A stretch of DNA of 64,000 bases from Pseudoalteromonas ulvae UL12 (GTDB lineage: Bacteria > Pseudomonadota > Gammaproteobacteria > Enterobacterales > Alteromonadaceae): the NCBI RefSeq assembly GCF_014925405.1, contig NZ_AQHJ01000023.1, positions 62,001 to 126,000 on the forward strand. The letters are read 5' to 3'. The notes under the pieces are model-generated. The model had not been told where the DNA came from. It did not search any database and saw nothing but the letters and a program-made list of their open reading frames with translations. Positions 19,238-28,414 of this stretch are shown here, piece by piece (the stretch's first letter is position 1; every line of letters begins with the position of its first letter). A program made the position numbers and the translations under genes.

Positions 19238-20533
19238 ATGAAAAAGCTGTATATCTCACTGTTGCTCAGTGCGTTTATCTCATTATTCGCACTGGGTTGG
19301 TTAATCGATACGTTTAGTCAAATTGAAGTCAGCCACATTGATGAGTTTATTGTAGAGAAAAAATTACTTGATGGTTTTGCTGAACAAGTCGCGCTCAGCC
19401 CAGATAAACAAGCTGCAACTGTGTTACTCGCACAACATTTTAGTCAAAACCTGACATACAATCAAAACCGTGACTTAGCTTTACACCAAAGCTTACTCGA
19501 TGAGCTGACCATTCCGGGTGGCTTAATGCTCGAAGATGAGATAGGTTTTTATTTATTAAAATCTCACCCCAAATTTGTCGATTCTCACCTAGAACTACGC
19601 TTAACTAAGCCGGATGCAAAAACTCGCCGACTAGATTTACTCCTCACCTTGTCATTTTACTTAGGAGTATGCCTGTTGATGTGGTTGTGGTTATCTCCAT
19701 TGACTAAGCGCTTAAGCTTGCTTTATAAAACATCTCAGCAATTTGCCAGTGGTGACTTATCTGCACGAATCAAATTGAGTAAATTCACCTACATCACAGA
19801 TGTCGAGGTCGCATTTAATCGCATGGCAGCGCAGATACAAAAACTGATGGAAGAAAACAAGCTGCTTGCATCAAGCTTATCACACGATATAAGAACCCCG
19901 GTTGCTTGTTTGCGTTTTGGATTAGATGCAGCCTTAGACTGCCCGGATATCAATAAAAAGAATGAATACCTGCAACGGATGGAAGCTGACCTTGATCATA
20001 TGGAATGCATGCTGAAGACTTATCTTGAATTTGCTAGCTTGGAAAAAAAATCTTACCAAATCAACTTCCACCCTATTGACTTAAATGAATATTTTATCAA
20101 ATTAAAGCAACAAATTAGTCCTCAATTACAAAATAAGCACATCCAACTGACTCTCGACTGTGAGGCAATCACAATTCAAGCTGATCTACATTGGCTTGGC
20201 CGAGCTATCGTCAATTTACTTTCGAATGGTTGTGATTTTGCCCAAAGCCAACTTAGGCTCAGTGCAAAACAGACCGACCGTTTTACATTTATTTATATTG
20301 AAGACGATGGCCCAGGGATCGCCAAAGATAACTGGCAACACGTATTTGAACCTTTTTTTAAAGAGCAAAACCACCGTAATCGTAGCGATAAAAGTTATGG
20401 CTTGGGCTTGGCCATCGCCGCTAAAGTGATAGATTGGCACTTTGGTTCAATTAGTGTTGACCAATCCGATTTATTACAGGGTGCCCGCTTTACTATCGCC
20501 CTACCATTAAAGTGTCCACGGACGCCCGTATGA
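19238..20533 (+). CDS. RstB-like sensor histidine kinase (module 1)
   Basis: 431 residues. Membrane segments at about 3-24 and 132-152 enclose a periplasmic domain of about 105 residues; then HAMP (about 153-205), the dimerisation domain with SSLSHDIRTP (phospho-acceptor His216), and an HATPase_c domain with the N box (NLLSNGCD), DDGPGIA and GLGLAIA. Partner of the regulator just upstream. The periplasmic domain differs strongly from that of the module 2 kinase, so the two systems probably sense different cues. Confidence 0.92.
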   Translation: MKKLYISLLLSAFISLFALGWLIDTFSQIEVSHIDEFIVEKKLLDGFAEQVALSPDKQAATVLLAQHFSQNLTYNQNRDLALHQSLLDELTIPGGLMLEDEIGFYLLKSHPKFVDSHLELRLTKPDAKTRRLDLLLTLSFYLGVCLLMWLWLSPLTKRLSLLYKTSQQFASGDLSARIKLSKFTYITDVEVAFNRMAAQIQKLMEENKLLASSLSHDIRTPVACLRFGLDAALDCPDINKKNEYLQRMEADLDHMECMLKTYLEFASLEKKSYQINFHPIDLNEYFIKLKQQISPQLQNKHIQLTLDCEAITIQADLHWLGRAIVNLLSNGCDFAQSQLRLSAKQTDRFTFIYIEDDGPGIAKDNWQHVFEPFFKEQNHRNRSDKSYGLGLAIAAKVIDWHFGSISVDQSDLLQGARFTIALPLKCPRTPV

Positions 20534-20743
20534 AAATACTGACGGATGAGTTGATAAATAAGCAATAAAGCCGTCTTGTTATCAATATGTTAGGTAACTG
20601 TGCTCATTTGCTTACAACCTGTATGCCACTTACCTTATTTTTGAACAATCTTAATTGAGCTGAATCAACCAAATAGCCCTTTTTATTTAAAGTTAATTCA
20701 AGTAGATTGTGACCGCCGTTATAAAAATGAGAATGAAGAAACT

Positions 20744-22093
20744 ATGAGCGCTATCCGAGGGGAATTCAGTTCCCGATTTGGTTTTATTATGGCCGCAGCA
20801 GGCTCTGCTGTAGGTCTTGGAAATATTTGGGGCTTCCCCACACAAACAGCATCAAACGGGGGTGCTGCATTTGTACTTGCATATTTAGTATTAGCTTTTT
20901 GCCTTGCCTACCCCGCACTTATGGCTGAACTGGTTGTCGGCCGTCATGGTCAAGCTAATGCAGTCAGCGCGTTGCGCAAAATCTCTAAGCCAGGCTTTGG
21001 ACATAAAGCGGCCTTTACTGTTGGCTTTGGCGGCATCGTGTGTGCAGCGCTCATTTTAAGCTTTTACGCCATTGTTGCAGGCTGGATGATGAGTGCCACC
21101 ATTGAGCCGATTGCAACATTTGCAGGACAAGCAGAAGCCGCAACTTGGCTGACCAGCCAATCTTTAAGCCGTGATTTACTCTTTACTGCGGGTTTTATTA
21201 TTCTAACCGTGGCGATTATCAGTCGCGGGGTCGAAAACGGCATAGAAAAATGGTCAAAGCGCTTAATGCCTGCTTTGTTGATTATCTTATTTTCGTTGAT
21301 TGCTTATGTATTGACTCAAGAAGGGGCAATGACAGGGCTTAAAGCCTATTTAGTTCCTGATTTTTCGCGTATTTTTGAAGCCGATCTCCTGGTAAGTGCA
21401 TTAGGGCAAGCATTCTTTTCGTTATCTCTTGGTACCAGTGTAATGATTATTTATGGCTCATACATAAGTAAAAAAGAAAACTTAGTCTCACTGGGCGCCT
21501 ATGTGACCCTGATTGATGTGTTCATTGCTTTTGTGGCTGGTCTGTTAATTATTCCTGCGATGTACGTTGCTCAAGCACAAGGGGTGCAAATTTTCTCTGA
21601 CACGGGTGCGTTGCTCTCAGAAGATACCCTTGTTTTTCAGGTCTTACCGGCATTATTTGAAAGCATGGGAAGTATTGGTTTATTAATCAGTTTTGCATTT
21701 TTTGCGTTGATGAGTATTGCAGCCCTCACTTCATCTATTTCAATGCTTGAAGCACCTGTATCTTACACGGTTGAAAAGTTTGGTATGAATCGATTACAGG
21801 CAACTTGGACCATTGGTGGCATTATTGCACTGACCAGTTTTACGATTGTCTTTAATTTTGCTGCATTATTTGGCTTTGTTATCACGTTAACCACTCAGTA
21901 CGGTCAACCATTACTAGGGTTAATGTGCTGTATTTTTGCTGGTTGGTTTTGGAATCGTGGCGGCTTGTTAAATGAAATAAAACAAGGAAATGAACACACT
22001 GAACATACTATATTTTGGAAGATCTGGCCTTGGTATATTCGCTACGTCTGCCCACTATGTATTGGTTTAGTGTTTGTTAACTCTATTATTTAA
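20744..22093 (+). CDS. Neurotransmitter:sodium symporter (NSS/SNF) family transporter
   Basis: 449-residue membrane protein with 11-12 predicted segments. The start matches the NSS family: RGEFSSRFGFIMAAAGSAVGLGNIWGFP, with the unwound TM1 region (AAAGSAVGLGNIW) that binds Na+ and the substrate. Bacterial members usually take up amino acids. Substrate unknown. It is monocistronic: a 210-base gap with no recognisable element lies upstream and a 40-base perfect palindromic terminator downstream. Confidence 0.93.
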   Translation: MSAIRGEFSSRFGFIMAAAGSAVGLGNIWGFPTQTASNGGAAFVLAYLVLAFCLAYPALMAELVVGRHGQANAVSALRKISKPGFGHKAAFTVGFGGIVCAALILSFYAIVAGWMMSATIEPIATFAGQAEAATWLTSQSLSRDLLFTAGFIILTVAIISRGVENGIEKWSKRLMPALLIILFSLIAYVLTQEGAMTGLKAYLVPDFSRIFEADLLVSALGQAFFSLSLGTSVMIIYGSYISKKENLVSLGAYVTLIDVFIAFVAGLLIIPAMYVAQAQGVQIFSDTGALLSEDTLVFQVLPALFESMGSIGLLISFAFFALMSIAALTSSISMLEAPVSYTVEKFGMNRLQATWTIGGIIALTSFTIVFNFAALFGFVITLTTQYGQPLLGLMCCIFAGWFWNRGGLLNEIKQGNEHTEHTIFWKIWPWYIRYVCPLCIGLVFVNSII

Positions 22094-22115
22094 TCAACAC
22101 AACCGAACTCTAATT

Positions 22116-22155
22116 AGAGATTGAAAAAGGCGCTTAAGCGCCTTTTTCAATCTCT
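22116..22155. terminator. Perfect 40-base palindromic bidirectional terminator
   Basis: AGAGATTGAAAAAGGCGCTT is followed directly by its exact reverse complement. The GC core GGCGC/GCGCC next to A- and T-runs allows termination of the NSS gene on the plus strand and the elaA-like gene on the minus strand. Confidence 0.88.
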
Positions 22156-22176
22156 GCACACTAGGGGTTGTTGATC

Positions 22177-22626
22177 TTACTTTACTAACTTCATATCTTG
22201 ATGTGGCAAGCCATCTTCTAAATAAGGCTCAGAACACACCTTAAAACCTAATTGACTGTAAAACCCTAATAGATAGCTTTGTGCCGAAATTTTTAAATCG
22301 CTTTGTGGCCATCGGTCTAGACAAGCCTGCATGGCTTGCGTCATTAATGCATTTGCCAAGCCCTTCCCACGCGCTTGTTTTGCGACAACCACCCTACCAA
22401 TTGCACAGGCATCAGTAAAAGTTGAATTTGGCGCTAAGCAACGGGCGTAAGCCACTAACTGGTTTTGTTCATACATTAAAATATGATGTGTATCACGATC
22501 ACAATCTTTGTCATCTAATTCAGGATAAGCACATTGTTGCTCAACCACAAAAACATCAACACGCAATTTAAGTAATTCATAGAGCTCTATAGAAGTGAGT
22601 TCTTCAAACTTTTTTTTTAATTTCAT
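22177..22626 (-). CDS. ElaA-like GNAT acetyltransferase
   Basis: 149-residue GNAT-fold protein resembling E. coli ElaA: KLRVDVFVVEQQCAYPELDD near the N terminus, DTHHIL, IGRVVVAKQARGKGLANAL (acetyl-CoA pyrophosphate loop) and QSYLLGFYSQLGF near the C terminus. The acceptor is not known. It follows the rhomboid gene by three bases and probably shares its transcript. Confidence 0.9.
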   Translation of the reverse strand: MKLKKKFEELTSIELYELLKLRVDVFVVEQQCAYPELDDKDCDRDTHHILMYEQNQLVAYARCLAPNSTFTDACAIGRVVVAKQARGKGLANALMTQAMQACLDRWPQSDLKISAQSYLLGFYSQLGFKVCSEPYLEDGLPHQDMKLVK

Positions 22627-22629
22627 ACA

Positions 22630-23241
22630 TTAAGGTTTACCTTTTAACGCTTGCTCAGTCTGGTAGCGTAAATCATTTTTCAATAATGCTTGTTTGTCTT
22701 TCTTAGCAAAATAACGGGCGAGTCCCCCCCCCATCAGCGCACCAAACAGATGGGTTTCGAAGCTCATACCAGGAATAACAGGTAATAACCCCCAAATAAA
22801 TGAGGCATACAGAAACATCACTACAATGGCGATAAGTATCGCTTTGATGCTACGAAAAGACACCGCAAACACTAAAATATAAGCCCATAAGCCATACACC
22901 ACACCACTTAAGCCGATATGGAATGACTCCCTTGCAAACAGCCACACTAACAGCCCTTCACCCAATGCAGTAAAGACTATCACCCAAGGGACCCGAGCTG
23001 ATTTTAAAGGCCAAGCTAGAGCGACCAAAATACTAAACGACACCAGATTTTGCAGCAAATGTTGCCAATTAGCATGCAAAAATGGATGGGCAATAATACC
23101 AATAAGTCCATCAATGTGACGAGGTAAAATACCGAATTGATTTAACTGCATGGCGAGCAAAATATTCATAATGTGAATACTGATCAGCGTAACGCAGACA
23201 AAACTAATAAAAGGGATAAAGGTGAATTGCGGTTTTGTCAT
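22630..23241 (-). CDS. Rhomboid family intramembrane serine protease
   Basis: 203-residue inner-membrane protein with six predicted segments. Catalytic Ser112 in IGLSGVVYG (GxSG) and His164 in ETHLFGALMGG form the dyad; HANWQHLLQN at 56-65 supplies the conserved loop-1/TM2 His and Asn of the family. The ATG at 23241 has GAAGG five bases upstream; the longer frame starts with GTG at 23274. It lies between Spo0M and the acetyltransferase, all on the minus strand. Substrate unknown. Confidence 0.9.
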   Translation of the reverse strand: MTKPQFTFIPFISFVCVTLISIHIMNILLAMQLNQFGILPRHIDGLIGIIAHPFLHANWQHLLQNLVSFSILVALAWPLKSARVPWVIVFTALGEGLLVWLFARESFHIGLSGVVYGLWAYILVFAVSFRSIKAILIAIVVMFLYASFIWGLLPVIPGMSFETHLFGALMGGGLARYFAKKDKQALLKNDLRYQTEQALKGKP

Positions 23242-23280
23242 AAAAACCTTCAACAAAATAGGGTGCGGCTGCACCCTATA

Positions 23281-24024
23281 TTATTTAAGTAAACGTTCGA
23301 GTTGATCGCACAACTTAGATAAATTGACTTGATCGTGTTCAATGGTAAGGTCAACATAACCGTCACCTCTAAATGCGCGATCGAGTTCTATCAACACATG
23401 TGTTTTATGCATTTCTGGTACAAATGATAACTCGACTTCTCGAATGCCAAAGACACTGATCCCTGTTGGGCGATATTCTATTTCTTGATAACAACCTGAT
23501 GTAGAGTGAAAACTTGGCGCGGTTAAAAACCCTTTTTCGACATCTGATTTAACTAAATTAAAGCCTAAACGCTCCATCGCTTGCATAAAGGTACGTACGG
23601 CTTCATTTGGGTAGACATAGATAGGATCTTTATCGGTCGGATCAAGCGCCATATCAATGTTTAAACCTGTCGCTAACCATACCTGGCATTGATTTAAGCC
23701 TGAATTGATTTCTGTGATCGGTGTCTCTGAATGTAAACGAGCCTCAAAAGGAATGCGTTTTTCTTCCCCTGGCGCAACTGTGCATTTATCTACAATTTTC
23801 CACTTATCAATCACATGGTTTGCAAAGTAATCACCTTCCTCACTTTCAACCTTCACTTTAGTCATCAATGAAAGCTCTAAACCGGTAATTTCTTGCTCGA
23901 CGTCACCACCATAAATAATGATTTCTGCACTAAACTTTTGCCCTGGATGCAAGTGCTCTGTTTGTAATACGGTATCAACTTTGGCAGCACCTACCCCTAT
24001 AGATGCGAGGATCTTTTTAAACAT
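23281..24024 (-). CDS. Sporulation-control Spo0M-like (arrestin-fold) protein
   Basis: 247-residue cytoplasmic protein similar to Bacillus Spo0M: KKILASIGVGAAKVDTVL at the N terminus, YGGDVEQEI in the first beta sandwich, and a second domain of about 120 residues. In this non-sporulating organism the role is unclear; family members have an arrestin-like fold and are linked to envelope or cell-shape control. GGAG six bases before the ATG supports the start. The gap to the rhomboid start is 39 bases, so an operon is likely. Confidence 0.88.
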   Translation of the reverse strand: MFKKILASIGVGAAKVDTVLQTEHLHPGQKFSAEIIIYGGDVEQEITGLELSLMTKVKVESEEGDYFANHVIDKWKIVDKCTVAPGEEKRIPFEARLHSETPITEINSGLNQCQVWLATGLNIDMALDPTDKDPIYVYPNEAVRTFMQAMERLGFNLVKSDVEKGFLTAPSFHSTSGCYQEIEYRPTGISVFGIREVELSFVPEMHKTHVLIELDRAFRGDGYVDLTIEHDQVNLSKLCDQLERLLK

Positions 24025-24372
24025 AGTGTACTCCTGTTATGTCATCCTTTGATTTGCATAATAACCATATTTTTTGCGCCTTGTCAGTGAAAATTATGTA
24101 AATTAAAGTTTATTTTAAGACAATAGGTGACTAAATAAGCTAAAAAGGCCCATTTTTTAAATCTATCCCCTGTGATGCAAACAGATGAAGGCTTTGATCA
24201 ACAACAAACAGACACTTTTCAGTATCATTGTTAGATCATTTTATAAAATACCAAACCCCTACATCCTGTTAGATGTTATATAACCTACAGCAATAGTGAC
24301 TATTTTTAATCTTCGCTAACAAAGTATTAAATTGTTATGTAAACTAAAAAAAAGTAATCAAAAAACAGTGAT
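24025..24372. other. Divergent intergenic region between spo0M-like and CPA2 antiporter genes
   Basis: AT-rich 348-base gap holding promoters in both directions. I see no gene, strong hairpin or operator that I can name. Confidence 0.5.
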
Positions 24373-25947
24373 ATGGAACTAATCTTCTTTGCAACCGCAT
24401 TTGTATGCGGATTCATTATTTTACAACTAAAACTTCCACCATTAATTGGCTTTCTCGCTGCGGGTTTCATCCTCAATTTAGCTGGCTACGAAAGCACACC
24501 TACGCTCGAAACCATCGCGGCGTTGGGCGTGACTCTTTTACTGTTCAGTATTGGTTTGAAACTCAAAGTCGAAAACCTAACTAAACTGCAAGTGTGGGCA
24601 CCCGCTTCGCTTCACATCGTGATCAGCAGTGCACTCTTTTCAGGATTCTTACTAGCGTTAGGTTATTTTGGCTTACCGTTATTTATTGACCTTTCAGCTG
24701 AATCTGCCCTTATTTTGGGCTTTGCTTTTAGCTTTTCAAGTACTGTATTTGCCGTAAAAGTGCTCGAAGAGCGCGGTGAAATGGCCAGTTTGCATGGTAA
24801 AATTGCGATCGGTATTTTAGTTATGCAAGACATTTTTGCTGTCTTGTTTTTAGCTGTAAGTACAGGAAAAACACCTAACTTATGGGCGATTGCCCTAATT
24901 GTCGCGCTTTTATTTGTACGGCCTGTGTTCTTTTGGGTGCTCGCACGATCTAAACATGGTGAAGTACTCCCTCTTTTTGGTTTTTTCTTTGCACTCGTAG
25001 TTGGTTATCACGCATTTGAATTTGCAGGCCTAAAAGGAGATTTAGGTGCACTGATCATTGGTATGTTACTGGCTTCACATAAAAAAGCAGGCGAGCTTGC
25101 AAAGTCATTAATGAGTTTTAAAGATTTGCTGCTGGTTGGTTTTTTCTTAAGTATCGGTCTAAACGCTCAGCTCACCTCACAAGCATTTGTCGTCGCTTTA
25201 TTAATTGTATTAGTGTTACCAGTCAAAGTGGCACTTTATTATGTACTTACAAACTTATTTCATTTACGTGCCCGCACGTCATTATTAGGTGCATTCACCC
25301 TTGCAAATTTCAGTGAATTTGGCCTCATCGTATGTGCAGTGGCAGCGACAAACCAATGGTTAACCCCAGAATGGCTTGCTGTAGTGGCAATATCTGTCTC
25401 TCTTACTTTCATTATTGCGTCACCTTTAAATAACCGTGCTAATGACATATATGTCAAACTCGAAAACTGGTTGTTTAAATTTGAGTCCGATAAACGCTTA
25501 GCTGAAGAAATGCCGGTAAACTTAAATAAAACTAAAATCCTTATTTTTGGTATGGGCCGTATCGGTACTGGTGCGTATGAAGCAATTGCACATTCATATC
25601 CTGATACAGTTGCAGGTGTTGATATTAACCCTGAGTGTGTTGAACGCCAGCTAAAACGTGGCCGTTTTGCTATTTTAGCCGATGCAACAGATCCAGATTT
25701 TTGGCAACGGATCAATCACTCAGATGTTGAAATGGTCATGCTCGCAATGCCAAAACATGTGCAAAACTTATTTGCATTAGAGCAAATCAAAGCATCGGGG
25801 TTTGTTGGCCAAATTACTGCTATCGCAAATTACCCAGATCAACAAAAAGAACTCGAAGACTTAGGCGTTGACTCAACCTATAACTTTTATCTTGAAGCCG
25901 GTTCTGGTTTTGCGGAGCATGTAAAGGAACACTTTTCCCCAAAATAA
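24373..25947 (+). CDS. Monovalent cation:proton antiporter-2 with TrkA-N domain
   Basis: 524-residue inner-membrane protein of the CPA2 (KefB/YbaL-like) family. About 12-13 membrane segments cover residues 1-355, with the conserved LGVTLLLFSIGLK and SFSSTVFAVKVLEE segments; a cytoplasmic TrkA-N nucleotide-binding domain (about 385-515) begins with ILIFGMGRIGTGAYEA. At 524 residues it lacks the TrkA-C domain of longer members. It probably exchanges K+ or Na+ for protons under control of NAD(H) or a related ligand. Monocistronic; an AT-rich hairpin follows. Confidence 0.9.
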   Translation: MELIFFATAFVCGFIILQLKLPPLIGFLAAGFILNLAGYESTPTLETIAALGVTLLLFSIGLKLKVENLTKLQVWAPASLHIVISSALFSGFLLALGYFGLPLFIDLSAESALILGFAFSFSSTVFAVKVLEERGEMASLHGKIAIGILVMQDIFAVLFLAVSTGKTPNLWAIALIVALLFVRPVFFWVLARSKHGEVLPLFGFFFALVVGYHAFEFAGLKGDLGALIIGMLLASHKKAGELAKSLMSFKDLLLVGFFLSIGLNAQLTSQAFVVALLIVLVLPVKVALYYVLTNLFHLRARTSLLGAFTLANFSEFGLIVCAVAATNQWLTPEWLAVVAISVSLTFIIASPLNNRANDIYVKLENWLFKFESDKRLAEEMPVNLNKTKILIFGMGRIGTGAYEAIAHSYPDTVAGVDINPECVERQLKRGRFAILADATDPDFWQRINHSDVEMVMLAMPKHVQNLFALEQIKASGFVGQITAIANYPDQQKELEDLGVDSTYNFYLEAGSGFAEHVKEHFSPK

Positions 25948-26278
25948 CTAAACGGTCATCACTGATTTATATTGAGTAATCGGTTTATAAAAATAATTAT
26001 CAGCCCCCATTTGTGGTACTGATAATTATTTTTATTTGACTCTCAAACAGTTAGCTTTTCATTTGTTAATTAAACCGAAACAACACAGAAATTCTATTTA
26101 CAAACATTTACATCCAAATTGGCATTTCCTTGCACAAACATCGTACACTTACCCTCAATGAATAACGCTAAGTATCTATTTTTCACACAAAAATAAGAAA
26201 AAGGTACTGTTTTAAGCGCAAACTAATTTAATCACCATTTCGTTACATCTTGTAACACTAAAGTAACGGGGAGCACCT
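25948..26278. other. Intergenic region downstream of the antiporter gene
   Basis: 331 bases containing the long AT-rich hairpin at 25987-26035 and the promoter region of the next small gene. Nothing else is recognisable. Confidence 0.5.
25987..26035. terminator. Long AT-rich hairpin, probable terminator
   Basis: ATAAAAATAATTATCAG pairs perfectly over 17 bases with CTGATAATTATTTTTAT around a 15-base loop. The stem has little GC, so it may act as an inefficient terminator or as a 3' stabiliser of the antiporter mRNA. Confidence 0.55.
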
Positions 26279-26563
26279 ATGGCTAAGCAAGACAATAATA
26301 TAGAACACCAAGCTGTCGCTGCAGATGCTAATGCAGAGTTACTTGTTCGCTTACAACAAGAATTAGATGCTATCCAGAACAGAGGAATAAGCCCCATGCA
26401 ATTGCGTGAAGCCTTGTTCCAAAAGATGCTCGATTTATATCATGTGCCTATGCAACATAGTTTACGCGCCGAGCCCATCCCGATGAACTTAGATGATCCT
26501 TCGATAAAAACTAAACTTAATCAGCACGGCTTTTATCGTCATGGCCGCCCTATTTTACACTAA
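26279..26563 (+). CDS. Small hypothetical protein
   Basis: 94-residue soluble protein with a helical N-terminal half (LLVRLQQELDAIQNR) and a Pro/His-rich C terminus (YRHGRPILH). I do not recognise a family. GGGGAG precedes the ATG by six bases and two terminators follow, so it is a genuine single-gene unit. Confidence 0.6.
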   Translation: MAKQDNNIEHQAVAADANAELLVRLQQELDAIQNRGISPMQLREALFQKMLDLYHVPMQHSLRAEPIPMNLDDPSIKTKLNQHGFYRHGRPILH

Positions 26564-26587
26564 ATATCGAGGCCCTACTGTCTCGTA

Positions 26588-26619
26588 AATAGACCAACAA
26601 TGCCCCGTTGGTCTATTTT
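26588..26619 (+). terminator. Terminator after the 94-residue gene
   Basis: ATAGACCAAC and GTTGGTCTAT form a 10-bp stem around AATGCCCC, followed by TTTTC. Confidence 0.75.
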
Positions 26620-26626
26620 CTCTTTC

Positions 26627-26652
26627 AAAAGCCCATTATAATGGGCTTTTTC
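26627..26652 (+). terminator. Second, perfect-palindrome terminator
   Basis: AAAAGCCCATTATAATGGGCTTTT is a perfect palindrome followed by more T residues, only eight bases after the first hairpin. It precedes the DUF3820 start by about 16 bases, so that gene either starts inside this region or depends on read-through. Confidence 0.75.
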
Positions 26653-26667
26653 TTTTTGGGTTTAATT

Positions 26668-26904
26668 ATGGATAATGCCACGCTAACCGACGCAATAAAC
26701 GCGATTATGCCTTTTGGTAAACATGCTGGTCGCCCGTTATTATTATTGCCTGAGCCTTATTTAGTCTGGTTTAAACAACAAGGCTTCCCTGATACTAAAC
26801 TTGGACAACAGTTGGCGCTCATCTACGAAGTTAAACTCAATGGCCTTGAAGGGATGCTAATGCCCTTACTTAAACAAGCACCTCGTTCAAAAAATCATTC
26901 ATAA
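26668..26904 (+). CDS. DUF3820 family protein
   Basis: 78-residue protein with the family core MPFGKHAGRPLLLLPEPYLVWF and the LGQQLALIYEVKLNGLE segment. Some annotations call the family a putative quorum-sensing-regulated virulence factor, but no function is shown. The ATG at 26668 is chosen because the preceding in-frame sequence is read through the terminator stem. pepD begins 10 bases after the stop, so they may be coupled. Confidence 0.85.
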   Translation: MDNATLTDAINAIMPFGKHAGRPLLLLPEPYLVWFKQQGFPDTKLGQQLALIYEVKLNGLEGMLMPLLKQAPRSKNHS

Positions 26905-26914
26905 AGGTATTATT

Positions 26915-28372
26915 TTGACCACACTTAGCCAATTATCACCCCAACCACTTTGGACTATTTTCGAAAAAATCTGCTCTATTCCACACCCAAGCAAGCACGA
27001 GCAACAAATTTCAGCTTGGATCCAAAGCTTTGCTACAGAGTTAGGGTTAACAGTAAAAGAAGACAAAGTCGGAAACCTAATCATTAAAAAGCCAGCCACT
27101 GCTGGGATGGAAAACAGAAAAGGTGTAGTACTTCAAGCACATATGGATATGGTGCCACAAAAAAATGCTGATAAAGTCCATGATTTTGTTACCGACCCAA
27201 TTGAAGCTTATGTTGATGGTGAATGGGTCACCGCGAATGGGACCACTTTAGGTGCAGATAATGGCATTGGCCTAAGCGCCTGTTTAGCGGTACTGCAAAG
27301 CACTGATATTGTTCATGGACCAATCGAAGTACTGGTAACCATTGATGAAGAAGCCGGAATGACAGGTGCATTTGGCTTAGAGGCCGGTTGGCTTGATGGC
27401 GAGATTCTTTTAAATACCGATTCAGAAGATGAAGGTGAAGTCTACATGGGCTGTGCTGGCGGCATTGACGTCAATGTAACGTTACCCATTACACGCCAGC
27501 CAAGCAATCTAAATCAGCAGGCATTTGTGCTCTGCATTAAAGGCTTGAAAGGCGGTCACTCAGGGGTTGATATTCACACTGGTCGCGCCAATGCCAATAA
27601 ACTCCTTGCACGTTTCTTAAAACAGTTTTCTGAGTTAAATCTAGCGATTCACAGCTTTTCTGGAGGCACATTACGTAATGCCATCCCACGAGAAAGCCAA
27701 GCAACTATTTTATGTGATACAAACTCTGTATCTGCATTAAAAGCAGCAGTAACAGATTTTAACCAAACCCTCGTCGCTGAACTCAGCGCGATAGAAACCA
27801 ACATCAGGGTCTCTGTAGAGCCTTGTGAGCGCCCAGATGATCAGTTGAGTGCACACAGCCAACTTGCCTTAATTAACTCGGTTAATGCCTGTGTTAATGG
27901 TGTGATCCGTATGAGTGATGAAGTTGAAGGCGTTGTGGAAACCTCGACAAACTTAGGCGTGATCACCACTGAGGCTAATCACATCAATATTATGTGTTTA
28001 GTGCGCTCATTAATCGATTCAGCGCGAACTAACACACAATTGATGATCACCTCTAATTTCGAGTTAGCTGGGGCGAGTGTCATCTGTACTGGCGCTTATC
28101 CCGGTTGGGAACCCAAAGCAGAGTCCCCAATCAAAGATTTATTGCGCGAAACGTATCAAAGTATGTTTGGTGAATTACCAAAAATCATGGTCATCCACGC
28201 AGGCTTGGAGTGTGGCTTATTTAAAGATGCTTACCCTAATTGGGATATGGTGTCGTTTGGTCCAACAATTCGCTTTCCACACTCACCTGATGAAAAAGTG
28301 AAAATTGATACCGTTGCACCATTTTTTGATTTATTAGTGAATGTATTAAAAGCCATTCCTGCAAAACCTTAA
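26915..28372 (+). CDS. pepD: Aminoacyl-histidine dipeptidase (peptidase D)
   Basis: Cytosolic zinc dipeptidase of family M20 that hydrolyses Xaa-His and other dipeptides. 485 residues, same length as E. coli PepD and clearly alike throughout: LSQLSPQPLW at the N terminus, VLQAHMDMVPQK (zinc His and Asp), LGADNGIG, DEEAGMTGAFGL (catalytic and zinc Glu), GLKGGHSG and HAGLECGLF. The start codon is TTG with AAAGG upstream; no ATG fits the homologous N terminus. Confidence 0.97.
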   Translation: MTTLSQLSPQPLWTIFEKICSIPHPSKHEQQISAWIQSFATELGLTVKEDKVGNLIIKKPATAGMENRKGVVLQAHMDMVPQKNADKVHDFVTDPIEAYVDGEWVTANGTTLGADNGIGLSACLAVLQSTDIVHGPIEVLVTIDEEAGMTGAFGLEAGWLDGEILLNTDSEDEGEVYMGCAGGIDVNVTLPITRQPSNLNQQAFVLCIKGLKGGHSGVDIHTGRANANKLLARFLKQFSELNLAIHSFSGGTLRNAIPRESQATILCDTNSVSALKAAVTDFNQTLVAELSAIETNIRVSVEPCERPDDQLSAHSQLALINSVNACVNGVIRMSDEVEGVVETSTNLGVITTEANHINIMCLVRSLIDSARTNTQLMITSNFELAGASVICTGAYPGWEPKAESPIKDLLRETYQSMFGELPKIMVIHAGLECGLFKDAYPNWDMVSFGPTIRFPHSPDEKVKIDTVAPFFDLLVNVLKAIPAKP

Positions 28373-28380
28373 TCTTTTCA

Positions 28381-28414
28381 GTATAAAAAACGCCTTTACG
28401 GCGTTTTTTTATAC
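28381..28414. terminator. Bidirectional terminator between pepD and the hydroxylase gene
   Basis: GTATAAAAAACGCC pairs with GGCGTTTTTTTATAC around TTTAC, with T-runs on both strands. The stop codon and last codons of the minus-strand hydroxylase gene lie inside this stem. Confidence 0.88.
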
